Program-made: the position numbers and the translations under genes | Shown: positions 21,355-32,096 of the stretch, piece by piece | Numbering within the stretch: the first letter of the stretch is position 1 | How the letters are laid out: each line of letters begins with the position of its first letter | From: Hordeum vulgare subsp. vulgare | Taxonomy: Eukaryota; Streptophyta; Magnoliopsida; Poales; Poaceae | Direction: 5' to 3' | Length of the DNA: 64,000 nucleotides | NCBI RefSeq assembly: GCF_904849725.1 | Contig: NC_058521.1 | Span: forward strand, 563,600,176 to 563,664,175 | Notes under the pieces: generated by a model | Told to the model about the DNA's origin: nothing | Databases searched by the model: none | Seen by the model: the letters and a program-made list of their open reading frames with translations, nothing else

Positions 21355-24300
21355 ATGGCTCACGCGTCAGTCACCCTGAATTTTAATACGTTCCTAGAGA
21401 AAGCTAAGTTGAAAGACGATGGAAGCAACTTTGTAGACTGCGCTCGTAATCTTAAGTTGCTCCTGCAAGCTGGGAAGAAGGATTATGTCCTTAATGTTGC
21501 GCTAGGAGATGAACCACCCGCTACGGCTGACCAAGATGTTAAGAACGCTTGGTTAACACGTAAGGAGGACTACTCAGTAGTTCAATGTGCAGTCTTGTAT
21601 GGCTTAGAGCCGGGACTTCAACGTCGCTTTGAGCGTCATGGAGCATTTGAGATGTTCCACGAGTTGAAGTTTATCTTTTAGAAGAACGCCCAGATTGAGA
21701 GGTATGAGACCTCTGATAAATTCTATGCTTGCAAGATGGAGGAGAATTCATCTGTCAGTGAACATGTGCTCAAAATGTCTGGGTACTCAAACCGTCCATC
21801 TAAGCTGGGGATTGAAACCCCGCAAGAGGCTATCACTGACAGAATTCTTCAATTACTACCACCAAGCTACAAAAGCTTTGTGTTGAACTATAACATGCAA
21901 GGGATGAACAAGTCACCCGGCGAGTTATTCGCGATGCTGAAAGTCGCAGAGTCAGAACTCCGTAAAGAGAATCAAGTGTTGATCGTGAATAAGACCACTA
22001 GTTTCAAGAGAAACGGCAAAGGAAAGAAGGGTAATTCCAAGAAGAGCGGCAAGCCTGTTGCCAATCCGACGAAGAAACCCAAAGCTGGACCTAAACCTGA
22101 AACGAGTGTTATTATTGCAAGGGTATGGGTCACTGGAAGCGCAACTACCCCAAGTATTTGGCTGATAAGAAGGCGGCCAAGGAAAAACCAGGTATATTCG
22201 ATATACATGTTATTGATGTGTACTTAACCAGCTCTCATAGTAGTGTCTGGGTATTCGATAGCGGTTCTGTTGCTCATATTTGCAACTCGAAACAGGAACT
22301 GCGGAATAAGCGAAGGCTGCCGAAAGATGAAGTGACGATGCATGTGGGAAATGGTTCCAAGGTTGATGCAATCGCCGTCGGCACAGTTTCACTTCAGTTA
22401 CCATCAGGATTAGTTATGAACTTAAATAATTGTTATTTAGTGCCTGTGTTAAGCATGAACGTTATATCTGGATCTTGTTTATCGCGAGACAGTTACTCGT
22501 TTAAGTCAGAGAATAATGGTTGTTCTATTTCTATAAGTAATATCTTTTATGGTCATGCACCCAATGTGAGAGGACTGTTCATATTAAATCTTGATAGCGA
22601 TGATACACATATACATAACATTGAGACCAAAAGAGTTAGAGTTAACAATGATAGCTCCATGTTTTTATGGCACTGCCGCTTAGGTCATATTGTTGTAAAG
22701 CGAATGAAGAAACTCCATTCCGATGGACTTTTGGAGTCACTTAACTTTGATTCACTTGACACGTGCGAACCATGCCTCATAGGCAAGATAACTAAGACTC
22801 CATTCTCCGGAACAATGGAGCGTGCAAGTGACTTGTTGGAAATCATACATACCGATGTGTGCGGTCCGATGAGTGTGGAGGCGCGCAGCGGATATCGTTA
22901 TTTTCTCACCTTCACTGAAGATTTAAGTAGATATGGTTATGTCTAATTGATGAAGCACAAGTCTGAAACATTTGAGAAGTTCTAGCAATTTGAGAGTGAA
23001 GTTGAAAACCATCGTAACAAGAAGATCAAGTTCCTACGGTCTGATCGTGGGGGTGAATATCTGAGTTTCGAGTTTGGTGCTCACTTAAGACAATGTGGAA
23101 TTGTTTCACAGTTGACACTGCCTGGAACATGACAGCGTAATGGTGTGTATGAACGTCATAATCGTACTTTATTAGAGATGGTGCGATCTATGATGTCTCT
23201 TACCGATTTGACGTTATCGTTTTGGGGCTATGCATTAGAGACAGCTGCATTCACTTTAAATAGGGCACCATCAAAATCCATGGAGACGACACCATATGAA
23301 CTATGGTATGGCAAAATACCAAAATTGTCTTTTCTTAAAGTTTGGGGATGTGATGCTTATGTCAAAAAGCTTCAACCTGAAAAGCTGGAACCCAAAGCGG
23401 AAAAGTGTGTCATCATAGGTTACCCAAAAGAGACAGTTGGGTATACCCTCTATCTCAAATCCGAGGGCAAAGTGTTTGTTGCTAAAAATGGAGCTTTTCT
23501 TGAGAAGGAGTTTCTCTCGAAGGAATTGAGTGGGAGGAAGATAGAACTTGATGAGGTTGTCGAACCTCTAATCCCTCTAGATGGTGGCGCAGGGCAAGGG
23601 GAAACCCCTGTTGCTGCAGCATCGGTTGAGGAGCAAGTTGATGATGATGATCATGAAACTTCGGATCAAGTTTCTATCGAACCTCACTGGTCGACAAGAT
23701 CACGTACTGCTCCTGAGTGGTACGGTAATCCTGTCTTATCAATTATGTTGTTGGACAACAATGAGCCTACGAATTATGAAGAAGCAATGATGGGCCCGAA
23801 TTCCAACAAATGGCTGGAGGCCATGAAGTCCGAGATAGGATCCATGTACGAGAACAAAGTGTGAACTTTGGAAGTACTACCTGAAGGACGCAAGGCTATT
23901 CAGAAAAAATAGATCTTTAAGAAGACGACGGACGCAGACGGTAATGTGACCGTTTATAAAACTCGACTTGTGGCAAAGGGTTTTTCACAAGTTCAAGGAG
24001 TTGACTACGATGAGACGTTCTCAACAGTAGCGATGCTTAAGTCCGTCTGAATCATGTTAGCAATAGCTGCCTTTTACGATTATGAAATCTGGGAGATGGA
24101 TGTCAAAACGGCGTTCCTTAACAGTTTTCTTAAGCAAGAGTTGTATATGATGCAACCCGAAGGTTTTGTCGATCCGAAGAATGCTAACAAAGTGTGCAAG
24201 CTCCAGCGATCCATTTATGGACTGGTGCAAGCATCTCGGAGTTGGAATAAGCGCTTTGATGAGGTGATCAAAGCATTTGGGTTTATACAAGTGGTTGGAG

Positions 24301-25337
24301 AATCTTGTATTTACAAGAAAGTGAGTGGGAGCTCTGTGGCGTTTCTAATATTATATGTGGATGACATATTGCTGATTGGAAACAACATGGAGCTTTTGGA
24401 GAGCATAAAGGATTACTTGAATAAAAGTTTCTCTATAAAGGACCTAGGAGAAGTTGCTTACATTCTAGGCATTAAGATCTATAGGGATAGATCGAAACGC
24501 CTGATAGGACTTTCACAAAGCACATACCTTGATAAAGTTGTGAAGAAGTTCAAAATGGATCAGTCCAAGAAAGGGTTCTTGCCAGTATTACAAGGTATAA
24601 AATTGAGTAAGACTTAGTGCCCAGCAACTGCGGAAGATAGAGAACAAATGAGTTCCGTCCCCTACGCTTCAGTCGTAGGTTCTATCATGTATGCAATGAT
24701 GTGCACTAGACCAGACGTCAGCTTGGCCATAAGTATGGCAGGCAGGTTTTAGAGTAATCCAGGAGTGGATCACTGGACGGCGATCAAGAATATTTTGAAG
24801 TACCCGAAAAGGACTAAGGAAATGTTTCTCGTTTATGGAGGTGACAAAGAGCTCGTCGTAAAGGGTTATGTCGATGCAAGTTTTGACACCGATCCGGATG
24901 ACTCAAAGTCGCAAACCGGATACGTATTTATTCTTAATGGGGGTGCGGTAAGCTGGTGCGGTTCCAAGCAGAGCGTCGTAGCAGATTCTACATGTGAAGC
25001 AGAGTACATGGCTGCCTCGGAGGCAGCAAAGGAGGGTGTCTGGATGAAGCAGTTCATGACAAATCTTGGAGTTGTGCAGAGCGCACTAGATCCATTAACT
25101 CTGTTATGTGACAACACTGGTGCCATTGCCTTAGCAAAGGAACCAAGGTTTCACAAGAAGACCAGACACATCAAACGACGCTTCAACCTCATTCGCGACT
25201 ACCTCGAAGGAGAGGACGTGAATATTTGCAAAGTGCACACGGATCTGAATGTAGCCGACCCGCTGACTAAACCTCTTCCACGAGCAAAACATGATCAACA
25301 CCAGAATTGTATGTGTGTTCAATTTATTACAATGTAA
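21355..25337 (+). pseudogene. gag-pol polyprotein of Copia element C, multiply disabled
   Basis: One ancestral Copia polyprotein frame. Order: gag (MAHASVTLNFNTFLEKAKLK from 21355), a zinc knuckle near 22110-22150, protease (VWVFDSGSVAHICNS, about 22245), integrase with the His-His-Cys-Cys part (WHCRLGH, CEPCLIGK) and the first catalytic Asp in HTDVCGPM (about 22850), reverse transcriptase (YVDDILLIG, about 24354) and RNase H (YVDASFDTD and SWCGSKQSVVADSTCEAEYM, 24870-25010). Lesions include an in-frame TAG at 21679-21681, a frameshift near 22105, a stop at 22945, and further stops near 22983, 23130, 23863, 23911, 24048, 24615 and 24750. The last zinc-knuckle position, normally Cys, reads Tyr. 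The C-terminus diverges from the usual family ending. The product cannot be made as a whole. Confidence 0.9.
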
Positions 25338-25389
25338 ATCGCATGACAATGTGAGAACTAGATTATTGACTCTAGTGCAAGTGGGAGAC

Positions 25390-27200
25390 TGTTGGAAATA
25401 TGCCCTAGAGGCAATGATAAATAGTTGTTATTATATTTCCTGTTTAAAGATAATCGTTTATTATCCATGCTATAATTGTATTGAATGAAAACATAGATAC
25501 ATGTGTGGATACATAGACAAAACAATGTACCTAGCAAGCCTCTAGTTGGCTAGCCAGTTGATCAATGATAGTAAAGGTTTTCTGACTATGTGCAAATTGT
25601 TGTTGCTTGATAACTGGATCACATCATTAGGAGAATCATGTGATGGACTAGACCCAAACTATGAACGTAGCATATTGATCGTGTCGGTTTATTGCTATAG
25701 TTTTCTGTGTGTAAAGTATTTGTTCATATGACCATGAGATCATATAACTCACTGGCACTGGAGGAATACCTTGTGTGCATCAAACGTCACAACGTAACTG
25801 GGTGACTATAAAGGTGCTCTACAGGTATCTCCGAAGGTGTCCGTTGAATTAGTATGGATCAAGACTGGGATTTGTCACTCCGTGTGACGGAGAGGTATCT
25901 CGGGGCCCACTCGGTAATACAATATCACACACAAGCCTTGCAAGCAACGTGACTAAGTGTAAGTCACGGGATCTTGTATTACGGAACGAGTAAAGAGACT
26001 TACCGATAACGAGATTGAAATAGGTATGCGGATACCGACGATCGAATCTCGAGCAAGTAACATACGGAAGGACAAAGGGAATTACATAAGAGATTATATG
26101 AATCCTTGACACTAAGGTTCAACCGATAAGATCTTCGGAGAATATGTAGGATCCAATATGGGCATCCAGGTCCCGCTATTGGATATTGACCGAGGAGTGC
26201 CTCGGGGCATGTCTACATAGTTCTCGAACCCGCAGGGTCTTCACACTTAAGGTTCGGCGATGTTTTAGTATAGTTGAGTTATATGTGTGGTTACTGAATG
26301 TTGTTCGGAGTCCTGTATGAGACCACGGACGTCACGAGGGTTTCCAGAATGGTCCGGAAACGAAGATTGATATATAGGATGGTTCCATTTGGTCACCGGA
26401 AAGTTTCAAGCAATTTCCGTAGTGTACCGGGAGTGACGAATGGGTTTTGGAAGTTCACCGGGAGGGGCCCACCCACCCGGGAGTGAGCCCAAGGCACTAG
26501 GGTGGCGCCACAAGTCCTTAGTGGGCTGCTGGAGTCAGTCCAAGGGGCTCATGGCGCCACAAAAGAAAATACCAAAGAAAAATAAAAGAAAATGGGAAAG
26601 AGGGAGGTGGGAAGGAAGGGAGGACTCCTCCTTACCAAACCGAATTGGAGGAGGAGTCCTCCTCCTCCTAGCGCCGGCACACCCTTGAGGGCCTTGTCCC
26701 TCAAGGCAAGCCCCTCCCCCTCCTATATATAGTGGTGTTTTAGGGATGATTTGAGACAACTTTTTCCACGTGCAACTCAACCCTAGACCACATAGTTCTA
26801 CCTCTAGATCGGATTTCTGCGGAGCTCGGGTGGAGCCCTGCAGAAGTAGATCATCACCACCACCGAAGAGCCGTCACGCTGCCGGAGAACTCATCTACTT
26901 TTCCGTCTTGCTTGCTGGATCAAGAAGGCCGAGATCATCGTCGAGTTGTACATGTGCTGAACGCGGAGGTGTCGTCCGTTCGGCGCTAGATCGGAACGGG
27001 TCGTGGGACGGATCGCGGGACGGTTCGTGAGACGGTTCGAGGAACGTGAAGACGTTCCACTACATCAACCTTGTTTCTTAACGCTTCCCGCTGTGCGATC
27101 TACAAGGGTACGTAGATCCAAATCTCCTCTCGTAGATGGACATCACCATGATAGGTCTTCGTGTGCGTAGATTTTTTTTTCCATGCAACGTTCCCTAACA
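25390..27200 (+). repeat. 3' LTR of Copia element C
   Basis: 1811 bp from TGTTGGAAATATGCCC to CCCTAACA, directly after the polypurine tract GCAAGTGGGAGAC. It is complete and serves as the reference for the three-way split 5' LTR. A TATATATAG box lies at 26723-26731. Confidence 0.92.
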
Positions 27201-27490
27201 AAACTTTACATAGTGAATTAGTATAAGATCGCGCTTGGAATAGATGTAAATAATTACCGGTGTATATTTCTTCCGGGTGTAAGTTACTGGCTGGGAGTGA
27301 TTTGCAGGTGAAAACAAAAACGACGGCAGCTGATCTGTTCTTTTTACAAGCGTATTTAAGGCTGAAACGACATCCCAAAAAGGGCCTAAATGTAACTATT
27401 TGCATTTTAAATGTAATTTAATTATGAAACAATCGTAAGATTACCTTGGATGAAGACTAACTTATTCTGCATCCTGGATGATGAATAGAC
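27201..27490. mobile_element. Copy 1 of a MITE-like repeat, truncated by element C
   Basis: Shares blocks with the full copy at 28076-28439: TTTACATAGTG at its left, then TTTTAAATGTAATTTA and CGTAAGATTACCT, and the right arm ATTCTGCATCCTGGATGATG (27465-27484). It begins exactly where the 3' LTR of C ends, so C inserted in this repeat. About 120 bases between 27225 and 27395 have no counterpart in copy 2. Confidence 0.6.
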
Positions 27491-27496
27491 TTTATA

Positions 27497-27983
27497 TCTA
27501 TATCTATACTACTATATAGTGTATCAGTTTTAAGATGGACTAAGAGCATCAATCATAACCGTTGGTCTCCTAAATCCAACGGTCAATATAAGCAGGATTC
27601 GCATGAACAGTAAAGTGTTGTTAGCTCTACTGTCTTCTAGAACTATCACGTGGCCCCTCCCAAAAATGCAAGCCCATAAATGGTGCCTAATGAACCGTGT
27701 TGCCACATGATTGCATGATGGGTTGATTGAGCCCAAGCGATATGGTTTACTAGGAGAATGTGGATAAAGTGAAGTAATGTATAGTTTTAGGAAAATGAAC
27801 TTGCAGTTTTTTGGTATTGATACTACTTGTTGCTTTGATAATAGTATTTAACTAATATCAGCATTTGTACAGCACTATAATTTCTGTTTGCTTTGTATCT
27901 ACCAAACATATCATTGTTTCCCTTTCATATCAAAATACCCCTCTTAAATTAAGACGTGCAATCGCACGTGTACACATATACTA

Positions 27984-27984
<1 letters not shown>
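27497..27984 (+). mobile_element. Short non-autonomous Helitron 1
   Basis: It starts TCTATATCTATACTAC after an A and ends CTAG before a T, the canonical TC...CTRR structure with A/T insertion. Near the 3' end lies a hairpin ACGTGC-AATC-GCACGT (27953-27968) followed by 12 bases and CTAG (27981-27984). The 488 bp contain no Rep/helicase coding capacity, so the element depends on an enzyme donor. It sits in the TA-rich edge of MITE copy 1. Confidence 0.75.

Positions 27985-28067
<83 letters not shown>
27985..28067. repeat. (TA)n followed by (GA)n microsatellite
   Basis: About 52 bases of TA dinucleotides (27986-28037) followed by about 30 bases of GA (28038-28067, one interruption). The stretch lies between Helitron 1 and MITE copy 2. 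Confidence 0.95.
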
Positions 28068-28075
28068 GGTCGCGC

Positions 28076-28439
28076 TATTCATTACCCTGGGTGAGGAATA
28101 GTTATTCTTTACCCCTTTATTTTAACATCAATGCATCGTAATTTTACGTTACTTAATTTTTTTTCTTATTTCATACGTAAAAAGAGACCGTAAGAAAAAT
28201 AATCATCGTAAAAAATATTTTTGTTACGTAAAATTAAAAATGTAAAAACATAGTGTAAAATGTACATAAAATGCATATTTTTTGTCTTACAACCTATATT
28301 TTTATTTTTTATGCCAAATTTTACATAGTGGATCAATATGAATATAACTACTTCTATTTTAAATGTAATTTATTTATGAAAAGCTCGTAAGATTACCTCG
28401 GGTGAAGAATAACCTATTCTGCATCCTGGGTGATGAATA
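28076..28439. mobile_element. Copy 2 of the MITE-like repeat, with terminal inverted repeats
   Basis: The left arm (28076-28109; TATTCATTACCCTGGGTGAG...) and right arm (28405-28439) are imperfect inverted repeats of about 34 bases. The interior is AT-rich with no coding potential. It is flanked by TA microsatellites on both sides, which hides any target duplication, so the superfamily is unassigned. Confidence 0.6.
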
Positions 28440-28440
28440 A

Positions 28441-28445
<5 letters not shown>

Positions 28446-28476
<31 letters not shown>
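28446..28476. repeat. (TA)n microsatellite
   Basis: About 31 bases of TA dinucleotides directly after the right arm of MITE copy 2. Confidence 0.95.
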
Positions 28477-28481
<5 letters not shown>

Positions 28482-28535
28482 GAGATTATTCTTCACCTCC
28501 CCACCCCCTCTATTACTAAGCTGACTTGTATATAA

Positions 28536-29144
28536 TCTTTACCTAATAATAAAGAGGCTATCGCTTCCGTCGGAAAACCCACCGAGGTGATTTTACAAAA
28601 AAGCCATTACTGTTTATGACATTAAACTCGTAGTATATATTAAATATTTTCTTAAATACTCATATCTTTTAAACCGTAACTCCAAATTTAACATATTATA
28701 CATGGAATTTGATTAGAATCCAAATTTAACATATTATACATGGAATTTGATTAGAAAAATATGTAGAATTTAAATATGATATTATTTTATCTGTTAAACG
28801 TTTAATAAAAATACTATCTAGGGTGCAATCTTAATAAATAAGTCATTATTCGTCTTTCTTTCATACCGGTACTCATCCAGGTTGGGGATGAACACGTCAA
28901 CAAAATCAAGATTAGAGATGAAACTGAAGGTCACTTGACTGATTCTTTATACGTATTAAATCTACATGCAAGCCGTGTTAAAATAGAAGACCTGTGAAAT
29001 TTTGAACTGCATTTTTGCAGGATAAGACCATCTTTATTTGTATCGTAACTATAAATTCTCAAATTATAGACATTTTTTATAAATTAAGAGCGTGTGTCGT
29101 GTGGTATTTCATTCTTCCGTTGCAACACATGGGCCTTTTGCTAG
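28536..29144 (+). mobile_element. Short non-autonomous Helitron 2
   Basis: It begins TCTTTACCTAATAATAAAG after an A and ends CTAG (29141-29144) before a T. The terminal region CCGTTGCAACACATGGGCC is a decayed form of the CCGTTGCAACGCACGGG hairpin seen at many grass Helitron ends. It contains a direct duplication of about 45 bases (28680-28710 versus 28722-28755, sharing CCAAATTTAACATATTATAC). No coding region. The 5' boundary is less certain than the 3' boundary. Confidence 0.6.
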
Positions 29145-29285
29145 TAATAATAATAAGTCTAAAGCACGAGCAAAGCAACACACTCGTTCAATTGCTAAGC
29201 TGACTAATAAAATTATTATGATACATCGCATCATGGTGCACCATCAGTTCATCATCATGGTGAAACAAAACATTGGATGAAACTC

Positions 29286-31118
29286 CTAAAAAAGGGTTTT
29301 TCGTTTTGTATACAAAGCAATCAACTGCTACAACCAACGATAGATGTTGGGGCGGAAGCAGCACAGTCACATCCAAAAGAAAAAGAAAGAGAAAAAACAA
29401 AAGAAATAAATGCCGACAACGGCGGATCAACAGAAAAGAAGAAACTTCGCGACCACTGCGCCCACCAAAGTCTTCCACCAAGCTCCAAGGCTCCGAAGTG
29501 CCGGTATCAATCAACACCTCTAGGAAGGATCACGACAATGACGACGCTAATGCCAAGGGTTTCCCCCGGTACACAATGAGGCGAGAAGAGAGGTAACCCC
29601 CGACGCCCTCCAGGAAATCTGCGGCACCCACGGAGCCTGCCACCAAACCGACCACCATCCTGCGACAACGCGGTCATGAAGCCCCCACGTCGTCTCACCA
29701 CGTCATAGCGAAATGAGGCCTGCACACTGACGAAAAGGAGTCGGGACTAGGGAAGCAACACCATCGACACACGGGAGGGCTCAACCTCCACCAACAACGA
29801 CGGTAGCTGACCGGACACAATAGCTGGAGCATACCAGGCCCATGGGCCCACAGGCCCGGTCAGGCCCTCCACGCCCATAAGCTCCTGCCATCGCGTTGTA
29901 GCAGGCACGCCATCAGCGCCACCGCCCCTGATGGGGATATGTACCTAGAGTAGGGTCATAGGTCTGGCCTACATGTCCTACCTAAGGACACTATATTGAA
30001 GGACTTAAAGACTACAAGCAAGACTCCGAGAGGAAACACCATGGCGCATGTGTCACTCGACATTACATCCATTCAGAGGCTTCTCCCTCCATTCGACAGT
30101 TGCCTTTCACTCGAAAGAGCCAGAAGCCAGTCTACCGCAGAAGATCAGAAGCCACTCCAGGAAGGCCAATGGGCGGGCATTCGACCGGTCGCCATAAGTA
30201 GCATTTATTACGTATGTTACCAGTAATGTTTACCTCTATTACCATGATCGAACCCTTGGTTGTCGGGGATGGATGAGGGGCGGCACACTCTATTTAAGCC
30301 ACCCCTCCCCTTTGGCACAAGGGTTCGCACCCCTTGTAACCTACACATTCCACATGACAAATGCTCATGAACACTGAGACGTATGGTTGTTACCTCCACG
30401 AGAGGGGCTTGAACTCATACATTCGTGCGTACAATATCGTCGTAGCTAGGACTCTGCCCTCTCCTTACGTACCCCTAACTTCTATTGTCAAACTTGTTCC
30501 CACGACACCCCCCATCCAAGCTGCTCCTCCTCCTCACTACACAGACCACGACGAATCCACGCCGAAGGCCGACCCGCTAGGACCCAGATGGGGTCCGCAG
30601 GGCCTAGATCTGGGCCGGGGTCGCGTCACCAGCCACTGAACGTCACCAGACCGCCCTGCCACCAAGGACAGCACCACCAACGCACCTGCCGCCGGCCCCT
30701 GCCACCAGACCGCCGCCCGCCGAGGCCGCCGCCCGCCGAACAGCAACCCACGCCGAACCCGCGACCAGCGCCGCCCACCGGGCCAGATCCAGCCTCCGCT
30801 GCATCCAGCCCCGAGCACGCCCCACTTGTGCGCAGCCACCGCACCGCAAGCTAGCGCCCATGCCTCCGCCGCCGCACGCGCCAGCTGCCACACCACCAGC
30901 CCCACGCGAGCACAACGCATCCGCACATCAAGGCTATCCCGCGCCAGCCCCAAGATCCGAGCAGAGGGGAGAGGAAGCCCGTCGCTGCCGGCACCACCAT
31001 GGCTTGCCGACGGCGGCGGGGAAGGGGGCTGGAGGAAGGTGGGAATGAAGCCGGCGGCTAGGGTTGAGATCGAGGGGCGATTTTCCCTCCTACCGCCCCT
31101 TATGGGAAAAGTATCAGG
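29286..31118 (-). mobile_element. LINE-like insertion with 18 bp target duplication
   Basis: Flanked by identical 18 bp copies AAACATTGGATGAAACTC at 29268-29285 and 31119-31136, a length typical of target-primed LINE insertion. On the minus strand the 3' end reads TTGTATACAAAACGAAAAACC, resembling the AAAGCGGGGCGAAAGCC end of Triticeae LINEs. The 5' end region (31118 to about 30510) is very GC-rich. Without the nested solo LTR (29929-30507) the insertion is about 1.25 kb and has no endonuclease or reverse-transcriptase motifs. It is therefore an internally deleted or non-autonomous derivative, or a different element class that makes long duplications. Confidence 0.55.
29929..30507 (+). mobile_element. 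Solo LTR (about 579 bp) inside the LINE-like element
   Basis: Starts TGATGGGGATATG and ends CCCACGACA, with flanks GCCCC (29924-29928) and CCCCC (30508-30512), a 5 bp duplication with one mismatch in a C-rich site. It contains a promoter-like TATTTAAG box (30291-30298) followed by a transcribed-looking region, as expected for U3-R-U5 in plus orientation. No internal domain is present. Family not assigned. Confidence 0.55.
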
Positions 31119-31136
31119 AAACATTGGATGAAACTC

Positions 31137-32096
31137 AAAATAGGACATTACACACGTTGGGTTGATCGTGTGTTTGAATCACAAGTTAACATAGAGATAG
31201 ATCAAACAAAGACAAACATCGTTGGACGGTCGAAGGACCGGGACAGGACATGTGTGGGGTAACGGGCAGTGGACAACCCGAAGACACCATCGACACACAG
31301 GTGCAGGCATGTGCGAGCAAGCGGCAGCGCATGAACATGTGCGGCAACGTTCAAACATCTGCCTACCAAGTTTGGGATTCGGCGCTTACAACAATGGTCC
31401 TGAATCCTGATGGTTCCTTCAAGGTGCTGGCGTGGAACCACAATGTGATCAGACCAAAACAATACTAACACAACATGAAATAAGACATCTATTAACAGCG
31501 TGTGCTCAGGAACACAAGAAAAGGGCTATGAGATATTACTGCTGTGGTGTTGGCTATCCACCCTCATAAAGAAAAATCGTGCGAGAAGAAACATGAGAGA
31601 TATCAAACCACAACAAGATTTTGAGGAGCAGCCTCGATGGTCGGAAGTAAGGTCATCTTATGCATTTCTTGTTTCTCTGGCTGCGGAGCTCGCAAGACCC
31701 TACACTGCAAGGTAAAAGAACACAAGCATGCATATTCTCTTAAAACCTACTCCGTGAATTGATAGGACAAGAATATGTTGTACAGAAACATAACAAGGTA
31801 TTTACCTTTTTGTGTTGCCAATTAGCCGGGATGCATGTAGGACTGCAATCTGTGGTCAACAATCATGAACATAACGAGATTTGCCGCTGAGCTCAATGTC
31901 CATGCATTGCCCACTGTTCCACTTCTGCACAGGTGCAGAAGGCCGCATCTCTAGCTTTAGCGTGCGAGCCCGGTAGCCGGTGTGCGGACACAGTAGCAGT
32001 GACACAGCCGCCTTGTGGGTGGCTCTTCATAGGACGGCAGCCATCCATAATCCCATTTCCATTAGCATTGGCTACATCTTTGCATGAAAAGGAAAA
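31137..32096 (-). other. Region downstream of the PPR gene (possible 3' UTR with an intron)
   Basis: No convincing gene is seen in 31137-32096. On the minus strand, following the PPR stop codon, there is a good donor (AAAAAG|GTAAATAC, intron starting at 31805) and a good acceptor (TTTTACCTTGCAG, ending at 31705). Together they would define a 101 bp intron in a 3' UTR. Small frames such as 31500-31715 on the plus strand have no recognisable similarity. Transcript data would be needed to fix the 3' end. Confidence 0.35.

Larger units (their letters stand above)
6781..27200 (+). mobile_element. Element C: Angela/WIS/BARE-like Copia retrotransposon, split by nested insertions
   Basis: This Ty1-copia element comprises 5' LTR fragments (6781-7097 and 19394-20096), a degenerate initiator-Met primer site, a leader, gag-pol (21355-25337), a polypurine tract (GCAAGTGGGAGAC, 25377-25389) and a full 3' LTR (25390-27200). 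The LTR start TGTTGGAAATATGCCC and the leader are those of the Angela/WIS/BARE families, the most abundant Copia group in Triticeae. The first part of the 5' LTR is missing at the left, where element A lies. The bases after the 3' LTR are AAACT (27201-27205), the candidate target duplication. Many stop codons show it is dead. Confidence 0.9.

Noticed and set aside
30537..31148. 203-residue minus-strand frame and several plus-strand frames in the LINE-like region
   Set aside because: Very high GC, Arg/Gly/Pro-rich translations in every frame, no motif, and the frame crosses the target-duplication boundary at 31119.
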